Source: Chitinimonas sp. BJB300 (lineage in GTDB: Bacteria > Pseudomonadota > Gammaproteobacteria > Burkholderiales > Chitinimonadaceae). Taken from it: a DNA stretch of 64,000 nucleotides. Numbering within the stretch: position 1 is the stretch's first letter; every line of letters begins with the position of its first letter. The notes under the pieces were generated by a model. The model ran no database searches. It saw only the letters and a list, made by a program, of their open reading frames with translations, and was not told where the DNA came from. The DNA lies in assembly GCF_002735695.1 (NCBI RefSeq), contig NZ_PDZH01000001.1:1-64000 (forward strand), given 5' to 3'. Shown here piece after piece: positions 9,656 through 19,129 of this stretch. The position numbers were made by a program, and so were the translations under genes.

Positions 9656-10092
9656 GCGATGATGTCGTCGTCGCCTTTACCGACGGCGCATGCAAGGGTA
9701 ACCCCGGTCCTGGGGGCTGGGGTGCGCTGCTGGTCTACAAAGGCCAGGAGAAAGAGCTATTCGGCGGCGAGGGCGACACCACCAATAACCGCATGGAACT
9801 GATGGCAGTGATCATGGCGCTGGAAACACTTAAGCGCCCGTGCAAGGTCAAGGTCTGGCTCGACTCACAATATGTGAAGAACGGCATTGAAAGCTGGATC
9901 CACGGCTGGAAGCGCAATGGCTGGAAAACAGCCGATAAAAAACCAGTCAAGAATGCCGAACTCTGGCAGCGCCTGGACGCCGCACGCAGCCAGCATCATG
10001 TGGACTGGGCCTGGGTCAAAGGCCATGCCGGCCATGCAGGTAACGAACGGGCAGATGCCCTGGCCAATCGTGGCGTTGAGCTGATTCGCTGA
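9652..10092 (+). CDS. rnhA: Ribonuclease HI
   Basis: Cytoplasmic endonuclease of 146 residues that cuts the RNA strand of RNA:DNA hybrids and removes primers and R-loops. The four acidic catalytic residues are visible: Asp in [11 protein letters not shown], Glu in NNRMELMAV, Asp in [11 protein letters not shown] and Asp in NERADALAN, with the His in [10 protein letters not shown]. Length is normal. It starts inside the end of the upstream GNAT gene and its stop codon overlaps the next gene's start, forming a compact three-gene operon. In many proteobacteria rnhA lies close to dnaQ, which here follows 2.3 kb later. Confidence 0.97.
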   Translation: MSDDVVVAFTDGACKGNPGPGGWGALLVYKGQEKELFGGEGDTTNNRMELMAVIMALETLKRPCKVKVWLDSQYVKNGIESWIHGWKRNGWKTADKKPVKNAELWQRLDAARSQHHVDWAWVKGHAGHAGNERADALANRGVELIR

Positions 10093-10598
10093 TGGCACAA
10101 ATCGAACTTGTGCCTTACACGCCGGCACATCGGGTAATCCTGCGCAATATGGCCGAGCTGTATTCGCACGATTTTTCCGAACTGACCGGTATGGCCCTGA
10201 AGGAAACAGGCACCTTCCTGACCGAAGCGCAGTTCGAGCAGTATTTCATTGATGTCTTTCGCGCATTCTTGATTCGCGCGAAAGACCAATGGGCGGGCTT
10301 TGCCCTGATCGACAACAAAAGCCAACTCAGCGGAGAACAAGGCGTCCATGATGTGCTGCAATTTTTCGTGCTGCGTGCTCATCGGCGTAGCGGAATAGGC
10401 ACACATGCAGCCAAAGCCCTGTTCAAGCAGTTTCCGGCTAAGTGGGAAGTACGGCAAATAGAGGAGAATGCGGCTGCCCGTACTTTTTGGCGACAGGTGA
10501 TCGCCGAGTACACCAAGGGCAATTTCAGCGAAGCACCCTGGCAGGATAAGCATGGTAGCGGCTGGGTACAGCGTTTTTGCATACCGCCAGAACGCTGA
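10092..10598 (+). CDS. GNAT family acetyltransferase
   Basis: Protein of 168 residues. FFVLRAHRRSGIGTHAAKALF matches the acetyl-CoA pyrophosphate-binding loop (RxxGxG/A) of GNAT enzymes, here RRSGIG. The segment RQIEENAAARTFWRQVIAEY fits the following helix, in which the N/R-AARxFW pattern is common among uncharacterised GNAT proteins. The ATG overlaps the rnhA stop (TGATGG). Substrate unknown. It is not close to the GNAT protein two genes upstream. Confidence 0.8.
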   Translation: MAQIELVPYTPAHRVILRNMAELYSHDFSELTGMALKETGTFLTEAQFEQYFIDVFRAFLIRAKDQWAGFALIDNKSQLSGEQGVHDVLQFFVLRAHRRSGIGTHAAKALFKQFPAKWEVRQIEENAAARTFWRQVIAEYTKGNFSEAPWQDKHGSGWVQRFCIPPER

Positions 10599-10646
10599 CA
10601 ATGTACAGGCAACCACCTACTTTTGCTTTACAGATGGGATAACCGG

Positions 10647-11897
10647 ATGTTGCAGCCACTATTCAAGAAAAACCGCCAGGCCAGCCAGACTTTCATCCTC
10701 ATCACCATTTTCCTCGACGTGCTGGGCATTGGACTGATCATTCCGGTACTGCCGGCCTTGGTGGGGCAATTCACCAGCAGCCCCGACGAACAAGCACATT
10801 GGTTCGGACTGTTATCAGCCATGTACGGCACCATGCAATTCTTCTGCATGCCCTTGCTGGGTGCGTTAAGTGACCGGTTTGGCCGCCGCCCGATCCTGCT
10901 GCTGTCCATCTTTGGCTTTGCCTGCAGCATGCTGGTGCATGCGACTGCTGCTTCGCTGATTTCGCTATTGTTGATTCGCATCGTCAGCGGTGGCACGGCA
11001 GCCAGCATATCGGTTGCCAATGCCTATATCGCCGACATTACAGAACCCGAACACCGAGGCAAGGCGTTTGGCATGCTTGGGGCAGCGCTCGGTATGGGGT
11101 TTATATTCGGGCCGGTGGTCGGTGGCCTATTGGCGGTGCAAGACCTGCGCCTACCCTTCTTCTTCGCTGCAGGCATGGCATTGCTCAACTTTATCTATGG
11201 CTTCTTTGTGCTGCCCGAATCGCTGCCCAAAGATCGCCGATCACCCTTTTCATTCAAACGCGCCAACCCCTTCTCAGCCCTGCTGCATCTGGGCAAGCTC
11301 CAGAGCATCGGTGGCTTGATCTTCGTCTTTGCCCTGACCATGTTTGCCCAATTCACCTTGCAAACCACCTGGGTCCTCTATACGCAATTCCGTTTTGGCT
11401 GGACCCCCACCGACAACGGTATCGCGCTCTTTGTCTTCGGCCTGATGAGCGCAGGCGTCCAAGGTGGCCTGCAAAGCAAGCTGCTGAAACGCTTTGGTGA
11501 AGAAAAATTGGTTCTGGTGGGCTTCACCTCCGCCACCCTCGCCTACCTCGTCTATGGCTTTATTACCGTAGGGTGGATGATGTATGTCGTAATCCTCGCC
11601 AATTTGCTGTCCTTTGCCGCAGGACCAGCCCTGCAAGCCATCGTGTCCAAAGCGGTTGGGCCTGCTGAACAGGGCGTGACCCAAGGCTCGCTCAATGCCA
11701 TCAGTAGCCTGGCCATCGTCTTCGCCCCGCTACTGGGCACCACCATATTGGCCAAAGTGGGCCACCTTCCCCCCAACGATTGGCGTATGGGTTCGATTTT
11801 CTATGTTTGCGCTGGACTGCAAGGGTTGGCCCTGCTCTTGGCTTGGCGGCATTTCCGCCAACCCGCGAATAAGCCTATACCCGTAGTAATGCCCTAA
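10647..11897 (+). CDS. MFS efflux transporter, TetA-like (DHA1 family)
   Basis: Inner-membrane transporter of 416 residues with twelve hydrophobic segments. Motif A between helices 2 and 3 reads GALSDRFGRRPILL, and motif C in helix 5 is GAALGMGFIFGPVVGGLL, both typical of drug/proton antiporters. The N-terminus IFLDVLGIGLIIPVLPALV is that of the TetA class. It probably exports a drug or metabolite; tetracycline specificity cannot be claimed, as many chromosomal homologues are uncharacterised. The ATG at 10647 (MLQPLFKKNRQ) is chosen over the TTG at 10623. No divergent TetR gene is next to it. Confidence 0.85.
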   Translation: MLQPLFKKNRQASQTFILITIFLDVLGIGLIIPVLPALVGQFTSSPDEQAHWFGLLSAMYGTMQFFCMPLLGALSDRFGRRPILLLSIFGFACSMLVHATAASLISLLLIRIVSGGTAASISVANAYIADITEPEHRGKAFGMLGAALGMGFIFGPVVGGLLAVQDLRLPFFFAAGMALLNFIYGFFVLPESLPKDRRSPFSFKRANPFSALLHLGKLQSIGGLIFVFALTMFAQFTLQTTWVLYTQFRFGWTPTDNGIALFVFGLMSAGVQGGLQSKLLKRFGEEKLVLVGFTSATLAYLVYGFITVGWMMYVVILANLLSFAAGPALQAIVSKAVGPAEQGVTQGSLNAISSLAIVFAPLLGTTILAKVGHLPPNDWRMGSIFYVCAGLQGLALLLAWRHFRQPANKPIPVVMP

Positions 11898-11930
11898 CCG
11901 CATCGCATAGCGTGCCAAAGAGAAACCAAA

Positions 11931-12293
11931 ATGCAAACCTTATGCATCCAGATTCAGCCCGACCGCGTAGCGGATTTCGATGAGGCCACCGTACTAGCGA
12001 CCTGTCAGGGTCTACGTGTTTTCAAGCCGCTGATTGCCGCCTTCCAGATGGAGCAGGGCGAAGATGATGGCCCCTGGATCAATCTTTCGTTCGAAACCGA
12101 GCACCCCGCCCGTGTGTGGCCATTGCTGCAAGCTGCCTTCTACGATGCCGGCCCGCTAGGCGACGTGATGCGCGCAAGCTCCATGGCAATGTGCAGCGGT
12201 GAAGCAGGCTGGGACGATTACCTCTTGCTTTACCATTACGACCAAGACTTGGAACTCGACAGCCTGGACACGCCGGGTACTACCGCCAACTAG
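11931..12293 (+). CDS. Hypothetical protein, 120 aa
   Basis: Acidic soluble protein with no recognised domain, signal peptide or membrane segment. It begins MQTLCIQIQPDRVADFDEA and ends in an acidic stretch (LLLYHYDQDLELDSLD). Coding is plausible: the frame is open across the whole gap between the MFS gene and dnaQ, it has GAGAAACCAAA before its ATG, and codon use matches its neighbours. Function unknown. Confidence 0.6.
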   Translation: MQTLCIQIQPDRVADFDEATVLATCQGLRVFKPLIAAFQMEQGEDDGPWINLSFETEHPARVWPLLQAAFYDAGPLGDVMRASSMAMCSGEAGWDDYLLLYHYDQDLELDSLDTPGTTAN

Positions 12294-12378
12294 GCAGGAT
12301 ACAGCGCTGGCATTACCATTCACTCTGTCATATCTCGCTAGCTCGGCTCGCACGGGCCCAGCTGCAATTTGGAATTTC

Positions 12379-13116
12379 ATGCGTCAAATCATCCTCGATA
12401 CAGAAACCACCGGCCTGCGGGTTGAAGACGGCAATCGCATTCTGGAAATCGCAGCGGTTGAAATGGTCAGCCGCAAACTTTCACCGCCTGATCGCCATCT
12501 TCATCGATTCATCAACCCCGAACGCGATAGTGAAGAAGGCGCGTTGAACATCCACGGTTTGACCACCGAATTTCTGGCTGATAAGCCCAAATTCGCCGAT
12601 ATCGTGGATGACTTTCTCAACTTCGTGTGCGATGCCGAGTTGATCATCCATAACGCACCGTTCGACGTCGGCTTTCTGAATATGGAACTCGAGCGGCTGG
12701 GTCGCGGCAAGATCACTGATTACGTCAGCAACATTATCGATACGCTCAAGGACGCCAAGGAGATGTTCCCTGGCAAGCGGAACAGCCTGGATGCCTTGTG
12801 CGATCGATTCGACGTAGACCGCAGCGCCCGGACCCTGCACGGCGCACTGATTGACTGCGAACTGCTGGCCGAGGTGTATCTCTGCATGACACGGGGCCAG
12901 GACAGCCTGCTGATTGACCTGATGCCGTCAGACACGCATAACCGACATCATCTCACCCTGTCCGGCCAACCTGGGGGCCGCGGGCCACTCAAAGTACAGC
13001 CCGCCAGTGCCGAAGAACTAGCCGAGCACCAAGCCTATCTTGATACGCTCGATAAAACGGTGAAGGGCAACTGCCTGTGGCGCACATTGGAGCCGACATC
13101 GGAACAGTCAGAATGA
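12379..13116 (+). CDS. dnaQ: DNA polymerase III epsilon subunit (3'-5' proofreading exonuclease)
   Basis: Proofreading subunit of the replicative polymerase, 245 residues. Exo I motif ILDTETTG carries the Asp/Glu pair, Exo II is HNAPFDVGFLNMEL, and Exo III is LHGALIDCELLAEVYL with the His/Asp pair. The C-terminal segment past residue 185 is the part that contacts the alpha subunit. The ATG at 12379 (MRQIILDTETTG) is used because the family starts immediately before Exo I; the longer open frame from 12199 overlaps the upstream gene. The stop overlaps the ispD start by 4 bp, suggesting coupling. Confidence 0.96.
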   Translation: MRQIILDTETTGLRVEDGNRILEIAAVEMVSRKLSPPDRHLHRFINPERDSEEGALNIHGLTTEFLADKPKFADIVDDFLNFVCDAELIIHNAPFDVGFLNMELERLGRGKITDYVSNIIDTLKDAKEMFPGKRNSLDALCDRFDVDRSARTLHGALIDCELLAEVYLCMTRGQDSLLIDLMPSDTHNRHHLTLSGQPGGRGPLKVQPASAEELAEHQAYLDTLDKTVKGNCLWRTLEPTSEQSE

Positions 13117-13826
13117 CGCGATTCATCGCCCTTTTGCCGGCAGCCGGTTCAGGCAGTCGCATGGCAACCGATACACCAAAGCAATATCTGCCCTTATTGG
13201 GTAAGCCTCTACTGGTGCATACCCTGTTTGCCTTGGCCTGCAGCCCGGAAATTGACCAAGTCGTGCTGGTACTCTCACCCGAAGATGAATGGTTCGATAG
13301 CACCGTAGACAACGCCTGCCTGGGTAATGAATTGGGCAGCAAGCTGACAGTGCTACGTTGTGGTGGCGACAGTCGCGCTGAAACGGTACGGAATGGCTTG
13401 ATGGCGCTTACCTCCCACCTAGCTGCTGACGACTGGGTGCTGGTGCATGACGCCGCCCGCCCTTGCCTACAGTCTGCGGATGTCAGCAGGCTGATCGCCA
13501 CGCTGCGCGACGACCCAGTTGGGGGCTTATTGGCGTTGCCGATAGCCGACACGATCAAACGTGCAGACAAAGCCGAGCGCATCACTGCCACCGTGCCGCG
13601 GGACGCCCTATGGCGTGCCCAAACCCCGCAGATGTTCCGCCACGGCATGCTATTGAATGCCTTGCAGAATAGCGCTGACGGCAGCGTTACCGACGAAGCC
13701 AGCGCTCTGGAGGCGCAAAGCCTGGCCCCGCGCCTCGTCATGGGTGACGAGCGCAATATCAAGGTCACTTACCCCGCAGACCTTGCGCTGGCAGCGCTCT
13801 ACCTACAAGCAGCACAGCCCGGTTAA
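13113..13826 (+). CDS. ispD: 2-C-methyl-D-erythritol 4-phosphate cytidylyltransferase
   Basis: Third enzyme of the MEP isoprenoid pathway: joins MEP with CTP to give CDP-ME. The protein of 237 residues has the nucleotide-binding [21 protein letters not shown], the substrate segment [12 protein letters not shown] and the C-terminal TDEASALE and [12 protein letters not shown] motifs. The ATG overlaps the dnaQ stop (ATGA). It is followed 38 bp later by ispF, the usual gene pairing in proteobacteria. Confidence 0.97.
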   Translation: MTRFIALLPAAGSGSRMATDTPKQYLPLLGKPLLVHTLFALACSPEIDQVVLVLSPEDEWFDSTVDNACLGNELGSKLTVLRCGGDSRAETVRNGLMALTSHLAADDWVLVHDAARPCLQSADVSRLIATLRDDPVGGLLALPIADTIKRADKAERITATVPRDALWRAQTPQMFRHGMLLNALQNSADGSVTDEASALEAQSLAPRLVMGDERNIKVTYPADLALAALYLQAAQPG

Positions 13827-13864
13827 ACCGGTTGTTCGCTTATTCAGATTTAAGAGGTGCAACG

Positions 13865-14350
13865 ATGAATTTCCGCATTGGTCAAGGCTGGGACGTACAC
13901 CGTTTGGTAGAGGGTCGCCCGCTGATCCTCGGCGGCGTCCATATTCCCTTTGAAAAAGGCTTGCTCGGCCATTCCGATGCCGACGCCCTATTACACGCCG
14001 TTACCGATGCGCTGCTTGGCGCAGCGGGTCTGGGCGACATTGGCCGCCACTTTCCCGACACCGCTGCAGAATTCAAAGGGGCAGACAGCAGAGTGCTGCT
14101 GCGTGAAGCCTATCGGCGTGTGCAGGCGGCGGGCTGGACGCTTGGCAACCTGGATGCTTCTCTTCTGGTGCAGGCACCGAAGATGGCCCCACATATCCCG
14201 GCTATGGTTGCCAACCTAGCCTACGACCTGAATGCGGATGCGACGCAAATCAACGTCAAAGCCAAAACCTACGAGAAACTTGGCCCGGTTGGCGAAGGAC
14301 ACAGCATCGAAGCGCAAGCCGTGTGCTTGCTGGTGAAAACGGTTTCGTGA
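13865..14350 (+). CDS. ispF: 2-C-methyl-D-erythritol 2,4-cyclodiphosphate synthase
   Basis: Fifth enzyme of the MEP pathway, a trimer that cyclises CDP-ME 2-phosphate. The protein of 161 residues shows the zinc-binding GQGWDVHRL and [19 protein letters not shown], then [10 protein letters not shown] and [14 protein letters not shown]. The ATG at 13865 has AGAGGTG upstream. Its stop overlaps a GTG that begins a truncated transporter gene, so the original operon continued here before an insertion/deletion scar. Confidence 0.97.
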   Translation: MNFRIGQGWDVHRLVEGRPLILGGVHIPFEKGLLGHSDADALLHAVTDALLGAAGLGDIGRHFPDTAAEFKGADSRVLLREAYRRVQAAGWTLGNLDASLLVQAPKMAPHIPAMVANLAYDLNADATQINVKAKTYEKLGPVGEGHSIEAQAVCLLVKTVS

Positions 14351-14460
14351 ATCGTCCACTCGCTTATCTATGCCTTGCCAGCAGCATGGCGCTGGTCGGC
14401 AGTTATGTTGCGTTGTCCAAACCACTGGCTGCTGCATTGCCTGTTTTTCTGTTGGCGTGA
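14347..14460 (+). pseudogene. N-terminal stump of a DMT/EamA-type transporter
   Basis: A GTG overlapping the ispF stop opens a 37-codon frame reading [20 protein letters not shown] followed by VALSKPLAAALPVFLLA and a TGA. One membrane helix plus the SKPLAAALPVFLLA pattern is the typical start of EamA-family permeases (about 290 residues). The frame ends where IS3-like sequence begins, so the gene has been cut off. The stop may itself be at the junction. Confidence 0.5.
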
Positions 14461-14461
14461 C

Positions 14462-14599
14462 TGGGTTGGCAAGACGGTAGAGCGATTCATGCACGAACTA
14501 GACTCGTACATCCGGTGGAATAACGAGCGGCGAAACAAGTTATCACTGGGGGCTATGAGCCCTGTCCAATACCGGCGCCATTTGGGAATCGCAACATAA
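14462..14599 (+). pseudogene. C-terminal remnant of an IS3/IS150-type transposase (OrfB)
   Basis: The last 40 or so codons read ERFMHELDSYIRWNNERR followed by NKLSLGAMSPVQYRRHLG. The pattern (helix, Y-x-x-W-x-N-x-x-R, then L-G-x-x-S-P-x-x-Y/R) is the C-terminal end of IS3-group transposases, which are normally about 280 residues. Nothing else of the element is seen upstream; it abuts a truncated permease. It is a scar, not a functional gene. Confidence 0.65.
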
Positions 14600-14935
14600 A
14601 TTAGTCCAAGTTTTCTGCCGCACTCCCTTTACTTGGGGAGAGAGTGCATGCCATGTACGTCCACCGTATCACTGTGGAAAATTTTCGAAATCTTGTGGCC
14701 AGTTGCCGATGCAAGTAGCTACACCTAGCTGATCAGTTCTGTGCTTAGGTTATCGCCCCCGCCATGGCGTCACGAGCTGATCCTTTCTAGAGAAAGGAAA
14801 TAGCGCAACGTCTACGTTCATCGCATCTTTACGCCATCTTTACGCCCGCATTACCAATCACAACACCACCTTTACGTACCTCTCTCTAGCATTGGGGCTG
14901 TCTTCCCTTTATCCCAACACATAGGGAGCCACCCC
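14600..14935. other. Leader and regulatory region before kdp
   Basis: 336 bp. At 14653-14718 a 21-codon frame (MYVHRITVENFRNL then a stop) resembles the first strand of RecF/SMC-like AAA ATPases and may be a remnant; this is weak. The rest holds the direct repeats listed separately and a GGGAG Shine-Dalgarno before the first kdp micro-ORF. Confidence 0.4.
14824..14877 (+). promoter_or_regulatory. Candidate KdpE operator (tandem 11-bp repeats)
   Basis: CATCTTTACGC occurs twice in exact tandem (14824-14834 and 14835-14845), with a third near copy, CACCTTTACGT, at 14867-14877. An 11-bp period of TTTAC half sites is what OmpR/PhoB-family dimers bind, and the KdpE site of E. coli also contains spaced TTTAC/TTTATAC half sites. 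It lies 59-112 bp before the first kdp ORF. The regulator assignment is inference. Confidence 0.55.
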
Positions 14936-15037
14936 ATGGAATTGCTGGTTCTTATCTTGATACTGGTATTCGGCGTAGCGCTATTGGCGCTCATCTCCGG
15001 TTGCCATCGCCTGGAGGGTCCACCTCGTGAACGCTGA
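14936..15037 (+). CDS. kdp-associated membrane microprotein, 33 aa
   Basis: A short open frame with AGGGAG nine bases before its ATG. It reads MELLVLILILVFGVALLALI then SGCHRL and a charged tail: one membrane helix followed by a Cys-x-Arg-Leu-type end. It overlaps the kdpF start by 11 bp in another frame, which suggests coupled translation. I recall similar tiny ORFs directly before kdpF in other bacteria, ending in C-x-R-L, but could not check. It may be an accessory subunit of the Kdp complex. Too short for standard gene finders. Confidence 0.55.
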   Translation: MELLVLILILVFGVALLALISGCHRLEGPPRER

Positions 15038-15125
15038 GTTGCTGTACTGGCTGGTCGGCAGCGTCGCTGCAGGACTGCTTTTCTATCTTTTCTATGCGCT
15101 GATTAATGCCGAGGGGGTGATATGA
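15027..15125 (+). CDS. kdpF: Potassium-transporting ATPase subunit KdpF
   Basis: Single-helix subunit of 32 residues that stabilises the KdpABC complex in the inner membrane. The GTG start gives NAELLYWLVGSVAAGLLFYL followed by FYALINAEGVI; the ALI-x-AE-x end is the signature of KdpF. It overlaps kdpA by 4 bp (ATGA) and the upstream micro-ORF by 11 bp. Start choice rests on the overlap and length. Confidence 0.85.
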   Translation: MNAELLYWLVGSVAAGLLFYLFYALINAEGVI

Positions 15126-16909
15126 ACGCCTCTCCCGTTGTCCAGATGGGTCTCTACCTGTTGGCGCTATTTATGTTGGCTTGGCCCTTGGGGCGCTACC
15201 TGACAATAGTCATGGATGGCAGTCTGTCTGCACGCTTCCGCTGCCTGGGTGCCATCGAGCGTGGCATCTGCCGGCTAATTGGCACACAGCCCGACGAAGA
15301 CATGCCTTGGACGCGCTATGCCTTGGCGATTGTGCTGTTCAACTTTGTCGGGCTGCTAGCGGTGTATGCATTGCAGCACTTTCAAGGCAGCCTGCCGCTG
15401 AACCCGGCCGGCATGGCCAATGTGGAAGCAGGTTCTGCGTTCAACACGGCCGTTTCATTTGTCACCAATACCAACTGGCAGGGCTATGCCGGCGAAGCCA
15501 CCATGAGCTACCTGACCCAGATGCTGGCACTGACCGTACAGAACTTCCTGTCGGCGGCAACCGGCATGGCAGTCGTGGTGGCGCTGATCCGTGGCTTCAC
15601 GCGTCGTTCGGCTGGTGGCGTAGGTAATGCCTGGCTCGATATCAGCCGCGCGACGAGCTACGTGCTATTGCCACTTTCTATTGTTGTCGCCTGCTTGCTG
15701 GTTAGTCAGGGGGTGATTCAGAACTTTGATGCCTATCAGGATGTGAAACTCACTGAACCGGTGACCTATCAAGCCCCCCGTAACGATGCTAACGGCAAAC
15801 CGGTAGTGGATACCGCTGGCAAACCCGTGATGGATGAAATCACAACCAACCAGCAAACCATCGCCATGGGCCCGGTTGCTTCACAGGAAGCCATCAAGAT
15901 GGTGGGCACCAATGGTGGGGGATTCTTTAACGCCAACTCGGCCCACCCGTTCGAGAACCCTACCGGCGCGAGCAACTTCTTGCAGATGCTGAGCATCTTT
16001 CTGATTCCCGCCGCGCTGTGCTTCATGTTCGGCAGCATGGTAGGCGATATGCGACAAGGCGTGGCCTTGATAGCCGTGATGACATTGATCTTCATTGCCA
16101 TGTACAGCGTGGTGCAGTGGTCTGAAATGCATGCCAATCCGTTACTCACACAGCTGGGAGTGGATGGTACAAGCGGCAATATGGAAGGCAAGGAAACCCG
16201 CTTCGGCATCACCGCGTCCAGCCTGTTCGTGACGATTACAACCGCCGCGAGCTGCGGTGCAGTCAACGCCATGCACGACAGCTTGTTGCCCCTGGGTGGA
16301 TTGATTCCAACCTGGTTGATGCAACTAGGCGAAGTGGTGTTCGGTGGTGTCGGTTCCGGCCTCTACGGCATGCTGATTTTCGCCATCCTCGCTGTATTCC
16401 TGGCAGGCCTGATGATAGGCCGTACGCCGGAATACCTGGGCAAGAAGATCGAATCTTACGAGATGAAGATGGTGTCCATCGCCATTCTGATCACACCCAC
16501 GCTGGTGTTAGGGGGCACCGCAATCTCGGTGTTGGCCCAAGGTGGTTTATCCAGCATTTTTAATCCAGGCGTGCATGGTTTTTCCGAAGTGTTGTACGCC
16601 TTCTCCTCAGCCGCCAATAACAACGGTTCAGCCTTTGCGGGCCTCAACGCCAATACGCCGTTCTACAACTTGGCGCTGGCCGTCTGCATGTGGCTGGGGC
16701 GTTTCGTACCCATTATCGCTGTGCTGGCCATTGCAGGTAGCCTGGCCAGGAAACCTCGCTTGGCGGTATCAAGCGGCACCATGCCCACACACGGGCCCCT
16801 GTTTGTCGTGCTGCTGGTCGGTTCGGTCATCATCGTAGGTGCCTTGACCTATATCCCAGCGCTGGCCCTGGGTCCGATGGTCGAGCACTTGCAACTGTTT
16901 GCCCGTTAA
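15122..16909 (+). CDS. kdpA: Potassium-transporting ATPase subunit A (K+ channel subunit)
   Basis: Membrane subunit of 595 residues that forms the K+ selectivity filter of the high-affinity Kdp pump. About ten hydrophobic helices and the conserved filter-region segments are visible: SFVTNTNWQGYAGE, GTNGGGFFNANSAHPFENP, TTAASCGAVNAMHDSLLPLGG and SSAANNNGSAFAG. Length is normal. It is cotranscribed with kdpF and kdpB, the latter starting 9 bp after its stop. Confidence 0.97.
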   Translation: MNASPVVQMGLYLLALFMLAWPLGRYLTIVMDGSLSARFRCLGAIERGICRLIGTQPDEDMPWTRYALAIVLFNFVGLLAVYALQHFQGSLPLNPAGMANVEAGSAFNTAVSFVTNTNWQGYAGEATMSYLTQMLALTVQNFLSAATGMAVVVALIRGFTRRSAGGVGNAWLDISRATSYVLLPLSIVVACLLVSQGVIQNFDAYQDVKLTEPVTYQAPRNDANGKPVVDTAGKPVMDEITTNQQTIAMGPVASQEAIKMVGTNGGGFFNANSAHPFENPTGASNFLQMLSIFLIPAALCFMFGSMVGDMRQGVALIAVMTLIFIAMYSVVQWSEMHANPLLTQLGVDGTSGNMEGKETRFGITASSLFVTITTAASCGAVNAMHDSLLPLGGLIPTWLMQLGEVVFGGVGSGLYGMLIFAILAVFLAGLMIGRTPEYLGKKIESYEMKMVSIAILITPTLVLGGTAISVLAQGGLSSIFNPGVHGFSEVLYAFSSAANNNGSAFAGLNANTPFYNLALAVCMWLGRFVPIIAVLAIAGSLARKPRLAVSSGTMPTHGPLFVVLLVGSVIIVGALTYIPALALGPMVEHLQLFAR

Positions 16910-16918
16910 GGAGGGAAC

Positions 16919-19045
16919 ATGAACGACTTAACTAAACCCAGTTTCACTGCTGAAAGCATGGTTACCGCGCCAGGTACCGACAGCCGTACAGTGCGCTCGC
17001 TACCCCTGTTTGACCCAGCCCTGGTACGGCCCGCCATGGTGGAATCGCTTAAAAAGCTTTCCCCTCAGGCGCAGTTTCGCAACCCGGTCATGTTTGTGGT
17101 TTGGGTGGGCAGCCTGCTCACCACGTTGCTGGGCATCCAGGCACTGGGCGGGCATGGCGAGGCACCCGCCAGCTTTATATTCGCCATATCGGCTTGGTTG
17201 TGGTTCACCGTATTGTTCGCCAATTTCGCTGAAGCCCTAGCTGAAGGCCGTGGTAAAGCACAGGCAGCAGCGCTGCGTGGCTCACGCAAGAATGTGGTCG
17301 CCAAAAAACTGGCCGAAGCCCGTCATGACGCCAAGATTGCCGTGCTTGACTCGGCCAGCCTGCGTAAAGGCGATCTGATCCTAGTGGAAGCCGGTGATGC
17401 GGTACCCGCTGATGCTGAAGTGATTGACGGTGTTGCCTCGGTAGACGAGTCGGCCATTACCGGTGAATCAGCACCGGTCATTCGTGAGTCGGGCGGGGAT
17501 TTCTCGGCAATTACCGGTGGCACACGCGTATTGAGCGACTGGCTGGTGGCGCGCGTGACGGCCAATCCTGGCGAGGCTTTTCTCGACCGTATGATTGCCA
17601 TGGTGGAAGGCGCCAAACGCAAAAAGACGCCGAATGAGATTGCGCTGACCATCTTATTGGTGACGTTGACACTGATATTCCTGATGGCAACGGCAACCTT
17701 GCTGCCCTTCTCCATTTACAGCGTGAAGTCCGCAGGCGCCGGTGCACCGGTCAGTATCACTGTACTGGTAGCGCTCTTGGTGTGCCTTATCCCCACCACC
17801 ATAGGCGGCTTGCTCAGCGCTATTGGTGTTGCGGGTATGAGCCGCATGATGCAGGCCAATGTGATCGCCACATCGGGCCGAGCAGTGGAAGCCGCCGGTG
17901 ACGTGGATGTGCTCCTACTCGACAAGACCGGCACCATCACACTGGGTAATAGGCAGGCTAGTGCTTTCTTACCCGCGCCCGGGGTCAGTGAGCAAGAACT
18001 GGCTGATGCCGCCCAGCTGGCCTCCTTTGCCGACGAAACCCCAGAGGGACGATCTATCGTGGTATTGGCCAAGCAACGTTTCAATCTGCGCGGCCGCGAC
18101 TTGCACGATGCCCACTTCGTCTCCTTTACTGCACAAACCCGCATGAGTGGTGTCGACTTCGGTGCGCGTCAGATCCGTAAGGGGGCACTGGAGGCGGTGA
18201 AACAGCATGTTGCAGCCATGGGTAGTCCGCTGCCAAATGCCGTTATCGAACTGGCCGAGCAAGTTGCCCGCCGTGGCGGCACCCCCTTGGTGGTGAGTGA
18301 TGCCGACCGGGTCATGGGTGTGGTGGAACTCAAGGACATTGTGAAGGGCGGTATCAAGGAACGCTTTGCCGAATTGCGCCAGATGGGTATCAAGACGGTG
18401 ATGATTACCGGCGACAATCGGCTGACCGCCGCAGCCATCGCCGCCGAGGCTGGCGTGGATGATTTTCTGGCCGAAGCACGGCCAGAAGACAAGCTCAAGC
18501 TGATCCGCGACTACCAAGCCGAAGGCAAGCTGGTGGCCATGACCGGCGACGGCACTAACGATGCGCCGGCGCTGGCCCAGGCTGATGTGGCGGTCGCCAT
18601 GAACAGCGGAACACAGGCTGCCAAAGAGGCTGGCAATATGGTCGACCTCGACAGCAACCCGACCAAGTTGATCGAAATCGTCGAGACCGGCAAGCAGATG
18701 TTGATGACACGCGGTGCATTGACGACTTTCAGCGTGGCCAACGACGTCGCCAAGTACTTCGCCATCATCCCCGCCGCCTTCGCCGTTACCTACCCGCAAC
18801 TCAAGGTGCTGGATGTGATGCAGCTGAATTGTCCCAGCTCGGCGATTCTGTCGGCCGTGATCTTTAACGCGTTGGTGATCATCGCCCTAATTCCCCTGGC
18901 GCTGAAGGGGGTGAAATACCGTGCCCTGCCTGCTGATCTGTTGTTGCACCGCAACTTGGTCATCTACGGCTTGGGCGGCCTGCTGGTCCCTTTTATTGGC
19001 ATCAAATTGATCGATATGGCTCTGGGGTTGCTCGGGCTCGCCTGA
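16919..19045 (+). CDS. kdpB: Potassium-transporting P-type ATPase subunit B
   Basis: Catalytic subunit of 708 residues that hydrolyses ATP to drive K+ uptake. It carries the phosphorylated Asp in [10 protein letters not shown] (Asp335), the actuator motif [20 protein letters not shown] (residues 178-197), and the hinge [20 protein letters not shown] and [17 protein letters not shown] in the P domain. It starts 9 bp after kdpA behind AAGGAGG. Nothing is missing. Confidence 0.98.
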   Translation: MNDLTKPSFTAESMVTAPGTDSRTVRSLPLFDPALVRPAMVESLKKLSPQAQFRNPVMFVVWVGSLLTTLLGIQALGGHGEAPASFIFAISAWLWFTVLFANFAEALAEGRGKAQAAALRGSRKNVVAKKLAEARHDAKIAVLDSASLRKGDLILVEAGDAVPADAEVIDGVASVDESAITGESAPVIRESGGDFSAITGGTRVLSDWLVARVTANPGEAFLDRMIAMVEGAKRKKTPNEIALTILLVTLTLIFLMATATLLPFSIYSVKSAGAGAPVSITVLVALLVCLIPTTIGGLLSAIGVAGMSRMMQANVIATSGRAVEAAGDVDVLLLDKTGTITLGNRQASAFLPAPGVSEQELADAAQLASFADETPEGRSIVVLAKQRFNLRGRDLHDAHFVSFTAQTRMSGVDFGARQIRKGALEAVKQHVAAMGSPLPNAVIELAEQVARRGGTPLVVSDADRVMGVVELKDIVKGGIKERFAELRQMGIKTVMITGDNRLTAAAIAAEAGVDDFLAEARPEDKLKLIRDYQAEGKLVAMTGDGTNDAPALAQADVAVAMNSGTQAAKEAGNMVDLDSNPTKLIEIVETGKQMLMTRGALTTFSVANDVAKYFAIIPAAFAVTYPQLKVLDVMQLNCPSSAILSAVIFNALVIIALIPLALKGVKYRALPADLLLHRNLVIYGLGGLLVPFIGIKLIDMALGLLGLA

Positions 19046-19129
19046 GCATTGGTCCCCATTCCCACCCAGTGAAAACACATTGTTGTGCTATCCGCCGAAA
19101 GTGTGCGGAAACCAAGAAGGATGATCGGA

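Noticed and set aside
14653-14718. Short frame MYVHRITVENFRNL resembling a RecF-like N-terminus
   Set aside because: Only 21 codons before a stop; may be a remnant or chance, so not called as a gene.
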